Shown: one piece after another, positions 1-11,300 of the stretch
Layout: each line of letters begins with the position of its first letter
Position numbering within the stretch: position 1 is the first letter of the stretch
NCBI GenBank assembly: GCA_002914845.1
Contig: JXTC01000348.1
Location: forward strand, 191,396-255,395
DNA: 64,000 nt
Source of the DNA: Trema orientale
Lineage: Eukaryota > Streptophyta > Magnoliopsida > Rosales > Cannabaceae
Direction: 5' to 3'
Translations under genes and position numbers: made by a program
The notes under the pieces: generated by a model
Database searches by the model: none
The model's input: the letters and a program-made list of their open reading frames with translations, nothing else
Told to the model about the DNA's origin: nothing

Positions 1-1149
1 CATGCGGCACCAACTAGTTTGGAGTTATTGACAGCGTTCATCAACGCAATCAAATTAATATTTATTTATGTAAAAACCTAAATTTTAAAAGGGTAAAGAA
101 GTAATTTTTAAGCCAAGGGCATTTTGTTAAATTCAAATTTTTGAATATTTAAAGAAAAATATATGTAATGAAAGAGGACATTTATAAGTCTACATTCATT
201 TGGGCGAAAACGTTGAAGAAAAGTTTAAAGCAATGATTAAAAAGCAATTTCTAAAGGACATTAATGTAAAAAATCTTTCTAAAATCAGGTCAAAGTGCAA
301 TTTCTATAAACAGTGCCCACTCAACTAGATTTTGACACGTGACAAATAGTATCCAAAATTACCTTTAAATCCCTTAAATTTCCTCTTCCTCATTGAAGCC
401 CTGGAGCCCAAAACTCACCCACTCATTGTGCAACCTCTTCAGCCACCACATCGGACTTCCTTAGGCCACGAGCTTCGGCCAGGATCTTCCTTGACCTCCG
501 TCAAAGACTCGCCGACAGCCACCGCAGCGCGTCGAGCCACCAGAGCGTAGGAAGAAACCTGCGAAACTGCGACCTTTTACGGCCAAAAACTTGTGTTCTG
601 CTGGCGCTCAACGCAGAGCACCACCTAAAGTCGCAAGCCTAACCTCCCCGACACTTCCCAGTTACCAATTTGCAGTGAGCAAGCTTCGGTGAGCATTTGA
701 ACTTTTTTTGTAATTTTTTTAACAAAATAGTGGCATTTAAATAATTATTTTTCTGGAACAAATTATAGTCATGAAAGTTATATGGGGTGATAAAAGAGAT
801 TAAATCATGAATAAATGGTTTTGTTGTATTAATTTGATCTCCAGATTGAGAGAAATCTTAAATTAAAAAATCTGATATTTTCTAATTTGGCACAAAAAAT
901 GATAGTTTTGCAAAGCTGAATAGTAGTATTAGACTGAAGTTTGTTCCTATAAAGATTGGACATTAGGCTGAGATTAGAAAACTGTTATTTTTCGAAATAT
1001 TTATGCAAAAATAACTTGTTTACAAATAATAAGCAAAGTTGATACTTTTTCAAATATTTTCGAAAGTGATATTTTCGTCATTACTCTATGATAATGATAT
1101 TTCTTGAAATATTTTAGAAAAGTGATACTTTTGTAAATATTCAGTAAAG
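1..1149. other. Intergenic, no gene recognised
   Basis: No convincing coding region. Most of the stretch is AT-rich. About 400-690 is clearly richer in GC, but I recognise no open product in it. From about 960 to 1190 a short motif recurs in diverged form (an A/T-rich core around 'gaaagtgatatttt'). This looks like a decayed minisatellite running into the dispersed repeat that follows. Confidence 0.5.
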
Positions 1150-1590
1150 ATGATATTTTTCTAAATACTTTAGAAAAGTGGTATTTTTGTAACTTTCTGG
1201 AATTAAAGCCAATTAATGCCTGGGACCTCGAAATGAAGTTTCGACTATAAATTTGGATTTAGTGAAGGTGAAGAAACTAGTTTTGATATATAACATCAAT
1301 ATGTTTCGAATTGGCACGAATTCTGGAGCTCGTAAATAGTGTCGTTTAGTGTGTCACGAACCGGGTATCGGCCCGGAATTTAAATTTAACAAATTATATA
1401 TTTAACCTAACTATTTTGGGCATTAGGAATTCAATGGTGACCTTCATTTCTCATTTTGAGGCTTCGTTAGAAATGTCACTTTTTAAAGTGAGCTTATCGG
1501 AATCCCGAAACGACTGTCCGAACACCCAAGTAACCAACAAGAGATTTTTCGAATATCATTAGCTTAGTATAGCTATCGTTACGCAATCAT
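1150..1590 (+). mobile_element. Diverged copy A of a dispersed repeat (partner at 54.74-55.19 kb)
   Basis: This stretch aligns along about 430 bp with the reverse complement of 54,739-55,185. Shared landmarks in the same order include 'gggacctcgaaa', 'aaagtggtattt', 'agtgagcttaycggratccc' and 'agcttrgtatagcta'. Two long-diverged copies in opposite orientation point to an old transposable element, possibly non-coding LTR-retrotransposon sequence. I see no reverse transcriptase or transposase motif in either copy and cannot name the family. Boundaries are where the visible match fades, not true element ends. Confidence 0.6.
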
Positions 1591-2949
1591 ATCTAACTAT
1601 AATCATACTACCATTATTAGAAACTAGACAATAACGGGTCTAATTCCTAACTATAGCAATATATATTCATTATAAATCATCTAGTCGGCCATCTAAATAA
1701 TAAATTATAAACATAATAATCATTAAAGCATAGAAGAATATGAACGAATCTGAATAATTAAATGACATATCTAAAAACTTGGAAATAATTAATACAATTA
1801 CATGTCTAGTGCATTAAAATCACCCTTAACCTAAAAGAAACCTAGACTAGCATCTAAACAAAGATAAACAATAAGAACGTCATGCTAGAATAAATAAATA
1901 AAGGAAAAAGGAATGAGAAATGATGAAGAAAATCTAAAAACAGCCTCCAAATTCTTCCTCTCCTCTTGATTTTATATCTCTCTCTAGCCTTTATGTCTTT
2001 ATTGGTGTCTAGGAATGATTATTTTTGTGCTAGAGAGGTCCTTTTATAGTGTAGGAGGTATTAGAGTCGTACTTAAATGGTTACTCAAAGCTGGAGGGTC
2101 AAAAATCCTCAAAAGGGCCAGTTTCCCATTTTCTGGCGCTGCAACGCTGGAGTTCTGGCACTGCGGCACCAGGTCTCTGTCAGTTTTTTTGAATTTTGCA
2201 AATATACCACTATTCAACCCAGTTTTTAGATTTTTACCACCTTTTAGCTCAGCACTTTGATTTTTAACCAGTTTCAGCTCTTTCGCACTCCTTCACTTCC
2301 AAAACACCTAGAAAATATGTTAAAACAAAAAAAAGAAGAAGAGAACAACCAAAATAAATGTAGAGGATTAATCAAATAATATCTCAAATATGTACGTATC
2401 AAATACTCCCCCACTTAGACTTTACTCATCCTCTAGTAAAGCAAAACTAAACCTAAACAAAACTAAAACTAACTCTACCTAAGACAATAAGACAACTTAA
2501 CATTCCATCTTTTCATTTCCAAGAAAAATAAGTGTTTATGGTTCTAACTTCAAACATTGCATCAAATCCTAGTCAATCTTAATCTAATACACTCTTCAAA
2601 CAATCATATTCATGTGTGTGTGCGTGTGTGTGTGTATGTGTTTGACATAGCCAATATTAACAGTGATCGCTCTGTACATTCTTCGAAAAGTAGTCCTCAT
2701 AAATCTCACAATAAGTACCACATGGTTCCTAATCAAAGAACTATCATAATATACTCCCCTCAATACCTTCTCAACTACATCGAAGGTATAGGATGAACTT
2801 TTTTTTCTTCTCTTTCTTCATTTTCTTTACTTTTTTCTTTCTTCTTTTTTTCTTGCACATCTCTATTTTTTTTCTTCTTTTCATCATCCCTCCTTTACAA
2901 AAACTAAACAATTTCCCATTTCTTTTCTTTTTTACCCCTCTTTAGTTTG
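1591..2949. other. Intergenic, AT-rich, repeat-like
   Basis: No gene recognised. Short open frames at 2015-2260 and 2557-2796 have no family resemblance and low-complexity composition. A short GT-rich run lies at about 2611-2641, and a pyrimidine-rich tract (TTTCTT-type) runs from about 2795 to 2935, just before the satellite. The style of the DNA suggests decayed LTR-retrotransposon sequence, but no LTR pair or coding domain is visible. Confidence 0.4.
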
Positions 2950-5515
2950 TGCTCAAAACTTATCACATATCTCAAGGTCCCAAATAAAGAGTGTTTGTTG
3001 GTCTAGAACTCAATTCTTAGTAGCTAGCACCTAAATTTCCCAATTAGCTATTTTCTGCTAATTTTGGTCATTTTTTTAGAAGATAATTCTATACATGGAG
3101 TTTGTTGTCCGAACTTTCCTAATATCTCAAGGTACCAAATAAAGAATGTTTATTAGTCTAGAACTCAATTCGCAGTATCTGGTACGTAAATTTCCCAATT
3201 GGCTATTTTCGGCCATTTTTTGTCATTCTTTTGGAAGAAAATTCAAAACATGGAGTTTGTTGACCGAAACTTATCTAATATTTCAAGGTACCAAATAAAA
3301 AATGGTTGTTAGTCTAGATCTCAATTCGAAGTATCTTGCCAGTAAATATCCCAATTTGCTATTTTTGGCCACTTTTTGTCATTCTCTTGGAAGACAATTC
3401 AAAACAAGGAGTTGTTGTCTGAAACTTTCCTAATATCTTAACGTACTAAATAAAGAGTGTTTGTTAGTCTAGAACTCAATTCGTAGTATCTGGCACGTAA
3501 ATTTCTCAATTGGCTATTTTCGGCCAATTTTTGTCACTTTTTTGGAAGGCAATTCAAAATAAGGATTTTGTTGACCGAAACTAATCTAATATTTCAAGGT
3601 ACCAAATAAAGAGTATTTATTGGTATAGAACTCAATTCGTAGTATCTAGCCCGTAAATTTCCCAATTGGTTATTTTCGGCCAATTTTAGTCATTCTCTTG
3701 GAAGACAATTCAAAACATGGAGTTTGTTACCCAAAATTTACCTTATATCTCAAGGTATCAAATAAAGAGTGTTTGTTGATCTAGAACTCAGTTCGTAGTA
3801 TCTAACACATAAATTTTCCAATTGGCTATTTTCCGCCAATTTTGGTCATTTTTTTGGAAGACAATTCAATACCATGAGGTTTTTGCTTGAAACTTTTCTA
3901 ATATCTCAATATACCAAATAAAGAGTGTTTGTCGGTCTACAACTCAATTCGTAGTATTTGCCACGTAAATTTTTCAATTGGCTATTTTCGGCCAATTTTT
4001 GTCTCTCTTTTGGAAGACAATTCAAAATTAGGAGTTTGGTGACTGAAACATATCTAATATTTCAAAGTACTAATTAAAGACTGTTTGTTAGTCTAGAACT
4101 CAATTCGTAGTATCTAGCTGGTAAATTTCTCAATTGGCTATTTTCGGCCAATTTTCAATATTCTCTTGAAAGACAGTTCAAAATAAGGAGTTTATTACCC
4201 GAAACTTACCACATATCTCAAGGTACCAAATAAAGAGTATTTGTTAGTCTAGAATTCAATTTGTAGTATCTAGCACCCAAATTTCCTAATTGGTTATTTT
4301 TGGCCAATTTTGGTTATTCTTTTGGAAGACAACTCAATACAATAATTGTTGCCGGAAACTTACTTAATATCTTACGATACAAAATAAGAGTGTTTGTTAG
4401 TCTAGAACTCAACTGATAGTATCTTGCACCTAGTTTTCGGTCAAATAAAGAGTTTGTTGATCTTCTTGCTTCGAGAGCTCCGTCTATTGTTTGTTCTACT
4501 TAGTGCTGGTCAGCTCCTTCTTTTATTTCTTCTCTAGTTTATGAGGATTGTATTGCAAAATCGAGCTTTTGGTTTTGTCGATTTGTTTATTCGGTTTTGT
4601 TTATACCTTGATAGGTCAAGTTTATGCCCTCCTCTGACTAGATGTATTTCTTTTTTGTTCTTTTTTTATTAAATTTTCCCTCGCTCAGTTAAGGTTTACT
4701 TGTATATATAAAATTAAAAAAAAAAGTGTTTGTTGGTCTATAATTCAATTCATAGTATCTTGCACCCAGTTTTCCCAATTGGTAATTTTCAGCTTCGTTT
4801 TAGTCATTCTTTTGGAAGACAACTCAAAACAAGGAGTTTATTACCGAAAACTTACCTCATATCTCAAGGTACCAAATAAAGAGTGTTTGATATTCTAGAA
4901 CTCAATTCGTAGTATCTAACACCTAAATTTCCCAATTGGCAATTTTCGGCCAATTTTGGTCATTATTTTAGTAGACAATTCAAAACAAGGAGTTTGTTGA
5001 CCAAAACTTATCTAATATTTCAAGGTACCAAATAAACAGTATTTGTTAGTATAGAACTCAATTCGTACTATCTTGCCCGTAAATTTCCCAACTGGATATT
5101 TTTGGCCAATTTTTGTCATTCTCTTGGAAGACAATTCAAAACATGGAGTTTGTTGCTTGAAACTTACCTAATATCTCAAGGTACCAAATAAAGAGTGTTT
5201 GTTGGTCTAGAATTCAATTTGTAGTATCTAGCATCTAAATTTCCCAAATGGTTATTTTCGGCCAATTTTGGTCTTTCTTTTGGAAGACAATTCAAAACAA
5301 GGAGTTTGTCGTCCGAAACTTACCACATATCTCAAGGTCCCAAATAAAGAGTGTTTGTTGGTCTAGAACTCATTTCATCATATCTAGCACCTAAATTTCC
5401 TAATTGGCTATTTTTGGCCAATTTTGGTCATTCTTTTTTAAGACAATTCAATACAAGGAGTTTGTTGTCCGAAACTTACCTAATATCTCAAGGTACCAAA
5501 TAAAGAGATCTTACT
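2950..5515. repeat. Satellite A: ~156-bp tandem array, about 15-16 units
   Basis: A motif around 'caaggtaccaaataaa' recurs at about 2974, 3128, 3284, 3440, 3596, 3752, 3908, 4063, 4219, 4374, then 4866, 5021, 5177, 5333 and 5490. The spacing is 154-157 bp. Each unit also carries 'ctagaactcaattcgtag', 'cccaattggctattttcgg' and 'ggaagacaattcaaaa'. Units differ by scattered substitutions, so the array is not freshly amplified. No unit holds a conserved open frame. The array is interrupted at about 4450-4725, and its last unit runs directly into satellite B. Confidence 0.93.
4450..4725 (+). mobile_element. Poly(A)-tailed insert (possible LINE 3' fragment) inside satellite A
   Basis: About 275 bp of non-satellite sequence breaks the array. 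It ends in an AT-rich tract followed by a run of about ten A residues, after which the satellite phase resumes ('gtgtttgttggtcta'). Satellite-like 'agagtttgttg' on the left and 'agtgtttgttg' on the right would fit a target-site duplication, but both are also ordinary satellite sequence, so this is weak. The T-rich stretch before the A-tail resembles 3' ends of plant non-LTR retroelements. No coding domain remains. It could instead be a non-satellite filler segment. Confidence 0.5.
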
Positions 5516-7875
5516 TTTTGAGAATTAAAAGTTCTTAGACCATTAGATGTGGAACTTGACAACCTCTAGGTGCTAGTTATATGCATTTAACGTACAAGTT
5601 TGTATCAGTAGGCAAGCTGCACTCATAAAGCTGGAGTTAAGATTTATTCACTAAGGATGGACCCGATACAATTTGAGGCATACAAGAAAATATAATTTTG
5701 AGCAAACTACAGGTATAATGGTAAATATGTTACCGTCTATAAGTGATTTTTTTTAAATCATAGTAAATAAATCATATACCATCTCTTAATAGTGGTAAAC
5801 AAGTAATTTATCATGGATATAATGGTAAATATACTACCGTCTATAAGCGATAAAATTTTTTAAGTCATGGTAAATAAATCATATACCACTACCTCTTAAT
5901 AGTGGTAAATAAGTAATTTACTAGGGGTATAATGGTAAATATGCTACCATTTATAAGAAAATTTTTTTTAAATTCATGGTAAATAAATCATATACCACCT
6001 CTTAATAGTGGTAAATGAGTAATTTACCATGAGTATAATGGTAAATATGCTACCGTCTACAAGCGATAAAATTTTTTAAGTCATGGTAAATAAATCATAT
6101 ACACCTCTTAATAGTGGTAAAAATATAATTTACTAGGGGTATAATTGTAAATATGTTACTGTCTACGAGCGATAATATTTATTAAGTCATAGTAAATAAA
6201 TCATATATCACCTCTTAATAAAAGTAAATGAGTAATTTACCAGGGGTATAATAGTAAATAAAGAAATCTTACTTTTTGAGAATCAAAAGTTCTTAGACCG
6301 TTAGACGTGTAATCTGACAACCTCTTGGTGTTGGATATGTGCATTTAACGTACAAATTTGTATCTATAGGCAAGCTGCACTCTTGAAGCTGGAGTTAAGA
6401 TTTATTTACTAAGGGTGAACTTGGTACAATTTGAGGCATACAAGAAAATATAATTTTTAATCGAACCACAGGTATAATGGTAAATATGTTACCGTCTATA
6501 AGTGAATTTTTTTTGAAATCATAGTAAATAAATCATGTACAATCTCTTAATAGTGGTAAATAAATAATTTATCATGGGTATAATGGTAAATATGTTACCG
6601 TCTATAAGCGATAAAATTTCTTAAGTCACAGTAAATAAATCATATACCACCACCTCTTAATAGTGGTAAATAAGTATTCTACTAGGGGTATAATGATAAA
6701 TATGCTACTGTTTATAAGAGAATTTTTTTTAAAGTCATGGTAAATAAATCATATACCACCTCTTAATAGTGGTAAATGAGTAATTTACCAGGAGTATAAT
6801 GGTAAATATGCTACCGTCTACAAGCGATAAAACTTTTTCAGTCATGGTAAATAAATCATATACACCTCTTAATAGTAGTAAAGAAATAATTTACTAGGAG
6901 TATAATAGTAAATATGCTACTGTCTACAAGCGATAAAATTTCTTAAGTCTTGGTAAATAAATCATATATCATCTCTTAATAATAGTAAATGAGTAATTTA
7001 TCAGGAGTATAATAGTAAATAAAGAGATCTTACTTTTTTAGAATTAAAAGTTCTTAGACCGTTAGACGTGCAATCTGACAACCTCTTGGTGCTAGTTATG
7101 TGCATTAAATACAAGTTTGTATCTATAGGCAAGCTGCGCCTTTTGAAGCTCGAGTTAAGATTTATTCACTAAAGGTGGACTCAGTACAATTTGAGGCATA
7201 TAAGAAAATATAATTTTGAGCAAACCACAGGTATAATGCCGTCTATAAGTGATTTTTTTTTTTAAATCAGGTAAATAAATCATATACCATCTCTTAACAG
7301 TGATAAACAAGTAATTTATCATGGGTATAATGGTAAATATGCTACTGTCTATAAGCGATAAAATTTCTTAAGTCATAGTAAATAAATCATATACCACCAC
7401 ATCTTAATAATGGTAAATAAGTATTTTACTAGGGGTATAATGGTAAGTATGCTACCGTTTATAGGAGAATTTTTTTTAAAGTCATGGTAAATAAATTATA
7501 TACCACTTTTTAGTAGTGGTAAATGAGTAATTTATCAGGAATATAATGGTAAATATACTGCTGTCTCCAAGCGATAAAAATTTTTAAGTCATGGTAAATA
7601 AATCATATACACCTCTTAATAGTAGTAAATAAATAATTTACTAGGGGTATAATGGTAAATATGCTACCGTCTACAAGTGATAAAATTTCTTAAGTCATGG
7701 TAAATAAATTATATATCACTTCTTAATAATAGCAAATGAGTAATTTACTAGGTACATAATAGTAAATATGCTATCGTCTACAAGCGATAAAATTTTTTTA
7801 GTCATGATAAATAAATCATATACCACCTCCTAATAGTGGTAAATAATTAATTTACTAAAGGTATAATGGTAAGTA
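5503..7875. repeat. Satellite B: ~107-bp units in a ~759-bp higher-order repeat
   Basis: Three higher-order units begin with the same leader ('aagagatcttactttttgag' and variants) at about 5510, 6267 and 7020, a spacing of roughly 755-759 bp. Each leader of about 190 bp ('ggcaagctgc', 'ggagttaagatttatt', 'caatttgaggcata') is followed by about five or more diverged ~107-bp subunits. The subunits contain 'taatggtaaatatgctaccg', 'gtaaataaatcatatacca' and 'cctcttaatagtgg'. The third unit carries extra subunits and runs to about 7875. No open reading frame is conserved. Confidence 0.92.
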
Positions 7876-8021
7876 TAAATCATTACTATTTAAAAATGGA
7901 TATATTTGTTAATAAAATCATAAAGGGATATCCACTAAACCAATATCCTCAAAAGTGGGGTATTTTTATTCAATCCCCTAAAATATCTAGTGTTTCTTAA
8001 GAAAACTAGGTGGATGACCAA

Positions 8022-8953
8022 TTTTTTAAAGGGTTAATGGACCATTGGTCCCAAACCTATTACTACATTGGCATATTAGTCCTCAACCTATTTTTTGTGG
8101 CATTTAAGTACTAAACGTTTCTTTTTTTGGCACCATTGGTCTTTTTGGCATATTCCATCCAAGATTCTATTAAAATTTATTTCAATGAGATAAATTTTAC
8201 ATCATTGATCTCGATTTTTCAATTGTTTAATAATTTGGTCCCTAATTTTTTTTTTTATTCATATTTTCAGTTAACAATATTGTACTTGCCAATCTTTCAA
8301 AAAATTAAAATTCAAAAACGGATATAAAACAAACAGTTTATTTAAAAACTAAATTCAAAAAGAAAAAAAAATTATACTAGTAAACCCTAGTTTATGTTAA
8401 ACTACAGTAACTTTATGAACAAAAAATAATTATCTTACTATTTTTAAAACTAAAAAAATTTCACATACACACTTATACACTAGTCAAATTTGACTGAAAA
8501 TTTACTATATCCATTAAATATTCATATAATTATGAATAGTTATTCTAAAAAATTAATTAACTATTTACAGCAAATAAGCCTGAAAAGTTTTATAGTTTTC
8601 TATTAAATATTCATTTCTTTATGTAATTGCATTTGTCAATCTTTCAGAAAATTAATTTTTTAGAATTTTAGTTTTCTAAAAAATTAGCAGATACAATATT
8701 ATTAATCAGAATTATAAATACAAGAAAAATAGGGACCAAATTATTAAACAATTGAAAAATCAAGATCAATGGTGCAAAATTTCTCTCATTCAAATGAATT
8801 TAACGGAATCTTGGATGGAATATGTCAAAAGGATCAATGGTGCCAAGAAGAAAACGTTTAGTACTTAAATGCCACACAAAAAAAGGTCGAGGACCAATAT
8901 ACCAAAATGGTAATAAGTTGGGGACCAATGGTGCCATTAACCCCTTTTTTAAA
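8022..8953. mobile_element. Fold-back MITE, ~914 bp, 9-bp target duplication (Mutator-like)
   Basis: The element spans about 8031-8944. It begins GGGTTAATGG and ends CCATTAACCC, and the outer ~215 bp of each end (8031-8250 and 8730-8944) are inverted complements with modest divergence. An identical 9-bp sequence, TTTTTTAAA, flanks it at 8022-8030 and 8945-8953. Long terminal inverted repeats with a 9-bp duplication are the hallmark of Mutator-superfamily non-autonomous elements. The open frame at 8127-8327 lies inside the repeat and is not a gene. There is one extra C between the right terminus and the duplication, so the right end is exact only to 1-2 bases. Confidence 0.85.
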
Positions 8954-9372
8954 TTAGTTTAAGTAGATGTTCATGTTTTAAAAGTTATAATGTCCATTTC
9001 TTTTAAAACTTCAGTTATAAAATATATTATATTTCTATTTTTGTGATTAAGTGAGTTAGACATTTAGATATAAATTTTTGAACTTGGTCATATACTAAGT
9101 TTTGGGCCAAAAAATAGTCAAATAGCTGGTCAGCCCGTGTTTCTTAGCCGAATTGACTGAATTTTAGATTCAAGTTTGAAAAATGACAATTTTTCAAGTA
9201 CTATCGAAGAATGATTTTTTTTAGGTCTCTTTTTCAATTTTTAAAGGATTTGTCACAATATTAATGACAGATAGTTACTATATTTATTACCATACATTGT
9301 TTTTACTTTTATTTTTTAAAACCATAATGTTATGAAAAACGATCTTTAATATTATGGCAATCACTCATTTTT

Positions 9373-10025
9373 AAAAGTCCTAGGAAAAGTTCCTTTTTTT
9401 TTCCTTTTTTTTCCGACTAGCTTCCGCTTCTCTTTTTCTCTCAGCAGGTGTCTCCTCTATCGGAGAGGAGATTTTCCCCTCTTTAGTATGAGTTTTTCTC
9501 GTTTTCTTTTCTTGTTTTTGCTCTTATTTCCAAATAATCATTCCGTTTATGAAGGCAATTGTCTACATAGATATAGATCTATGGTGCTTTTAGTATACCC
9601 AAATCTAGATCTATGGTAATTTGGGTTACTTTTAATTTTGTTTTCTTTTACTGGTGTGGTTGTCCTTCAGATTTGTATTATTTTATATTCGGATCTAGAG
9701 AGATAGTTACTATCGCGAATCAAGCAGAATCTCTCTCGGTAAATCAATCAGAAGAGCCAATTCGGATAGCAAAGACTTGCAATGAGTCATTGAAGAGCTC
9801 TATCACATCCTTTATAGAGTTTTTCTTTAAGATTGTTGACGAGGACTGCATTTGCTTTAAGATCTTTGAAGGTTTTTCTGTCTTCAAGTTTATGAGTTAA
9901 TATCCTGATTCTTATTTTAAGAGGTTATATGTAACTTAATTTGCTATTATAACCTTTATTTGAGTTTTAATGAAATTGTTTCCTTTAAAAAAAGAAAAAG
10001 AAAGAAAGAAAAGTCTTGGAAAAGT
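9373..10025 (+). mobile_element. Retroposon with poly(A)-like tail and ~17-bp target duplication
   Basis: Near-identical copies of 'aaaagtc-t-ggaaaagt' flank about 615 bp, at 9373-9390 and 10009-10025. The body starts with a pyrimidine tract and ends at about 9985-10008 in an A-rich tail (AAAAAAAGAAAAAGAAAGAAAG). This arrangement is typical of target-primed retroposition. Its first ~200 bp match, inverted, the DNA at about 11,040-11,300. The internal 95-codon open frame at 9613-9900 resembles nothing I know and is probably fortuitous. It may be a SINE, a truncated LINE or a processed transcript copy. Confidence 0.65.
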
Positions 10026-10839
10026 AATTTTACTCTAAAACACTATTAAAGTCTATTTCCTAACGTCTGTTCAATATGAAAAAACTAATGGAAGTTTTAA
10101 AATCCAAATCCTGTCATATAGACGCTAACTAATATATATTGAAGTATGTGGTCATAGACAGAGCCTATTTGGTGAGCATTCAACTCATATCCACCCTATA
10201 TACATAAGGGAATTTGACGTGGATAGCATTATTACAAATAATATCTTGAGGTTTGGTGCAAATAATTTTTTTCAGAAGTAAATTGAGAAAATGATCAAAG
10301 AAGATTAAGATAAACTTTAACTGAATTAATTCTAGATTGATCATATGTTAACGTTAGGCAATTTTAATTCGCAACATTACTACATCATAAATATGCGTGA
10401 AGCGTGCTATTAATTGAACAAATATGACGAAAAGTGAGAAAAAAAAGTAACATGGGAGACCAACGACAAAGTTGATAAATTTCTATTCGATCGCAAGAGA
10501 AATTATCTTTAAAAATTCGGAAAATTTTCTTGCTTAGCGTTTCATACGTAAAATGAATATGACGAAAGCATTATAAAGGTGCGAAGATACAAATCATATA
10601 CACAATAATATAATATGAATTTATCTATGCAATCCAAATTGTGAGTCACACATTGGTAAATTGCAAGCCGTGTCAAGCGATATGAACTTTAGCATTATTC
10701 TTGCCAAGTTATTGTGCAGCATCAAAGTAGTGACGAAGATTCTTTAGTTACGGATATATTATTCTATTTCATACATATGTTCAGGATTTAAACCAGCGGT
10801 ATCATAAAATATCATGGTGCATATGTTCAGACGGAATGC

Positions 10840-10975
10840 CTTCAAAGCATTCATCAGTAAACACCACGGTAGTCCCTTTTTCATAGCGTCCATCAGTAAA
10901 CGCTATCCTCATTATGGCGTCCATCGGTAAATGTTAACCTCTTTATGGTATCTATCAATAAACACCATACAAAAT
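10840..10975. repeat. Minisatellite, ~35-bp unit, about 4 copies
   Basis: The motif 'catcagtaaacaccac', with variants, recurs as 'gcgtccatcagtaaacgct', 'gcgtccatcggtaaatgtt' and 'gtatctatcaataaacacc' at intervals of roughly 35 bp. The copies are diverged. I see no coding capacity. Confidence 0.7.
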
Positions 10976-11039
10976 CTCCCAAATCTGGCTATCGAAAGTT
11001 TCAGATATAAAGGATAACTACACTAATACTATTAAAAAA

Positions 11040-11300
11040 AAATACAACACTATAGATCTAGATCTGGATATACTAAGAGTACCATACATCTAGATTTAAG
11101 TGGACAACTGCCTTTACAAAACGGAAGGATTATTAGGAAATAAAAGCAAAAATAAAAAGGAAAATAAGAGGAAAAAAAAGAAGAGAAAAAACTATACTGG
11201 GGCGAGGGAGATTCCCCTCCCTAATAGGAAAGACACTCTGCTAAGAGAGAAGAAGAGTTAGAGCTGCAAAAGCTACTACGGAGGAGAGCGCTATCTGCAA
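11040..11300 (-). mobile_element. Inverted partial copy of the 9.4-kb retroposon
   Basis: Read on the minus strand, this repeats the first part of the element at 9.40-9.62 kb: 'ctctcttagcagagtgtc' against 'tctctcagcaggtgtc', a 'ggagaggag'-like block, 'ttccgtttatgaaggcaatt'-like sequence, and 'agatctagatctatag'. Identity by eye is perhaps 75-80 percent. The A-tailed half is missing. It is either a second insertion of the same family or one arm of a decayed larger inverted-repeat element. Confidence 0.55.

Noticed and set aside
7985..8015. Hairpin 'tagtgtttcttaagaaaacta' as a Helitron 3' end closing the satellite region
   Set aside because: No CTRR terminus follows at the expected distance, and no Helitron 5' TC end was found.
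9613..9900. 95-residue open frame as a gene
   Set aside because: It lies inside a retroposon, has no family resemblance, and has no splice or promoter support.
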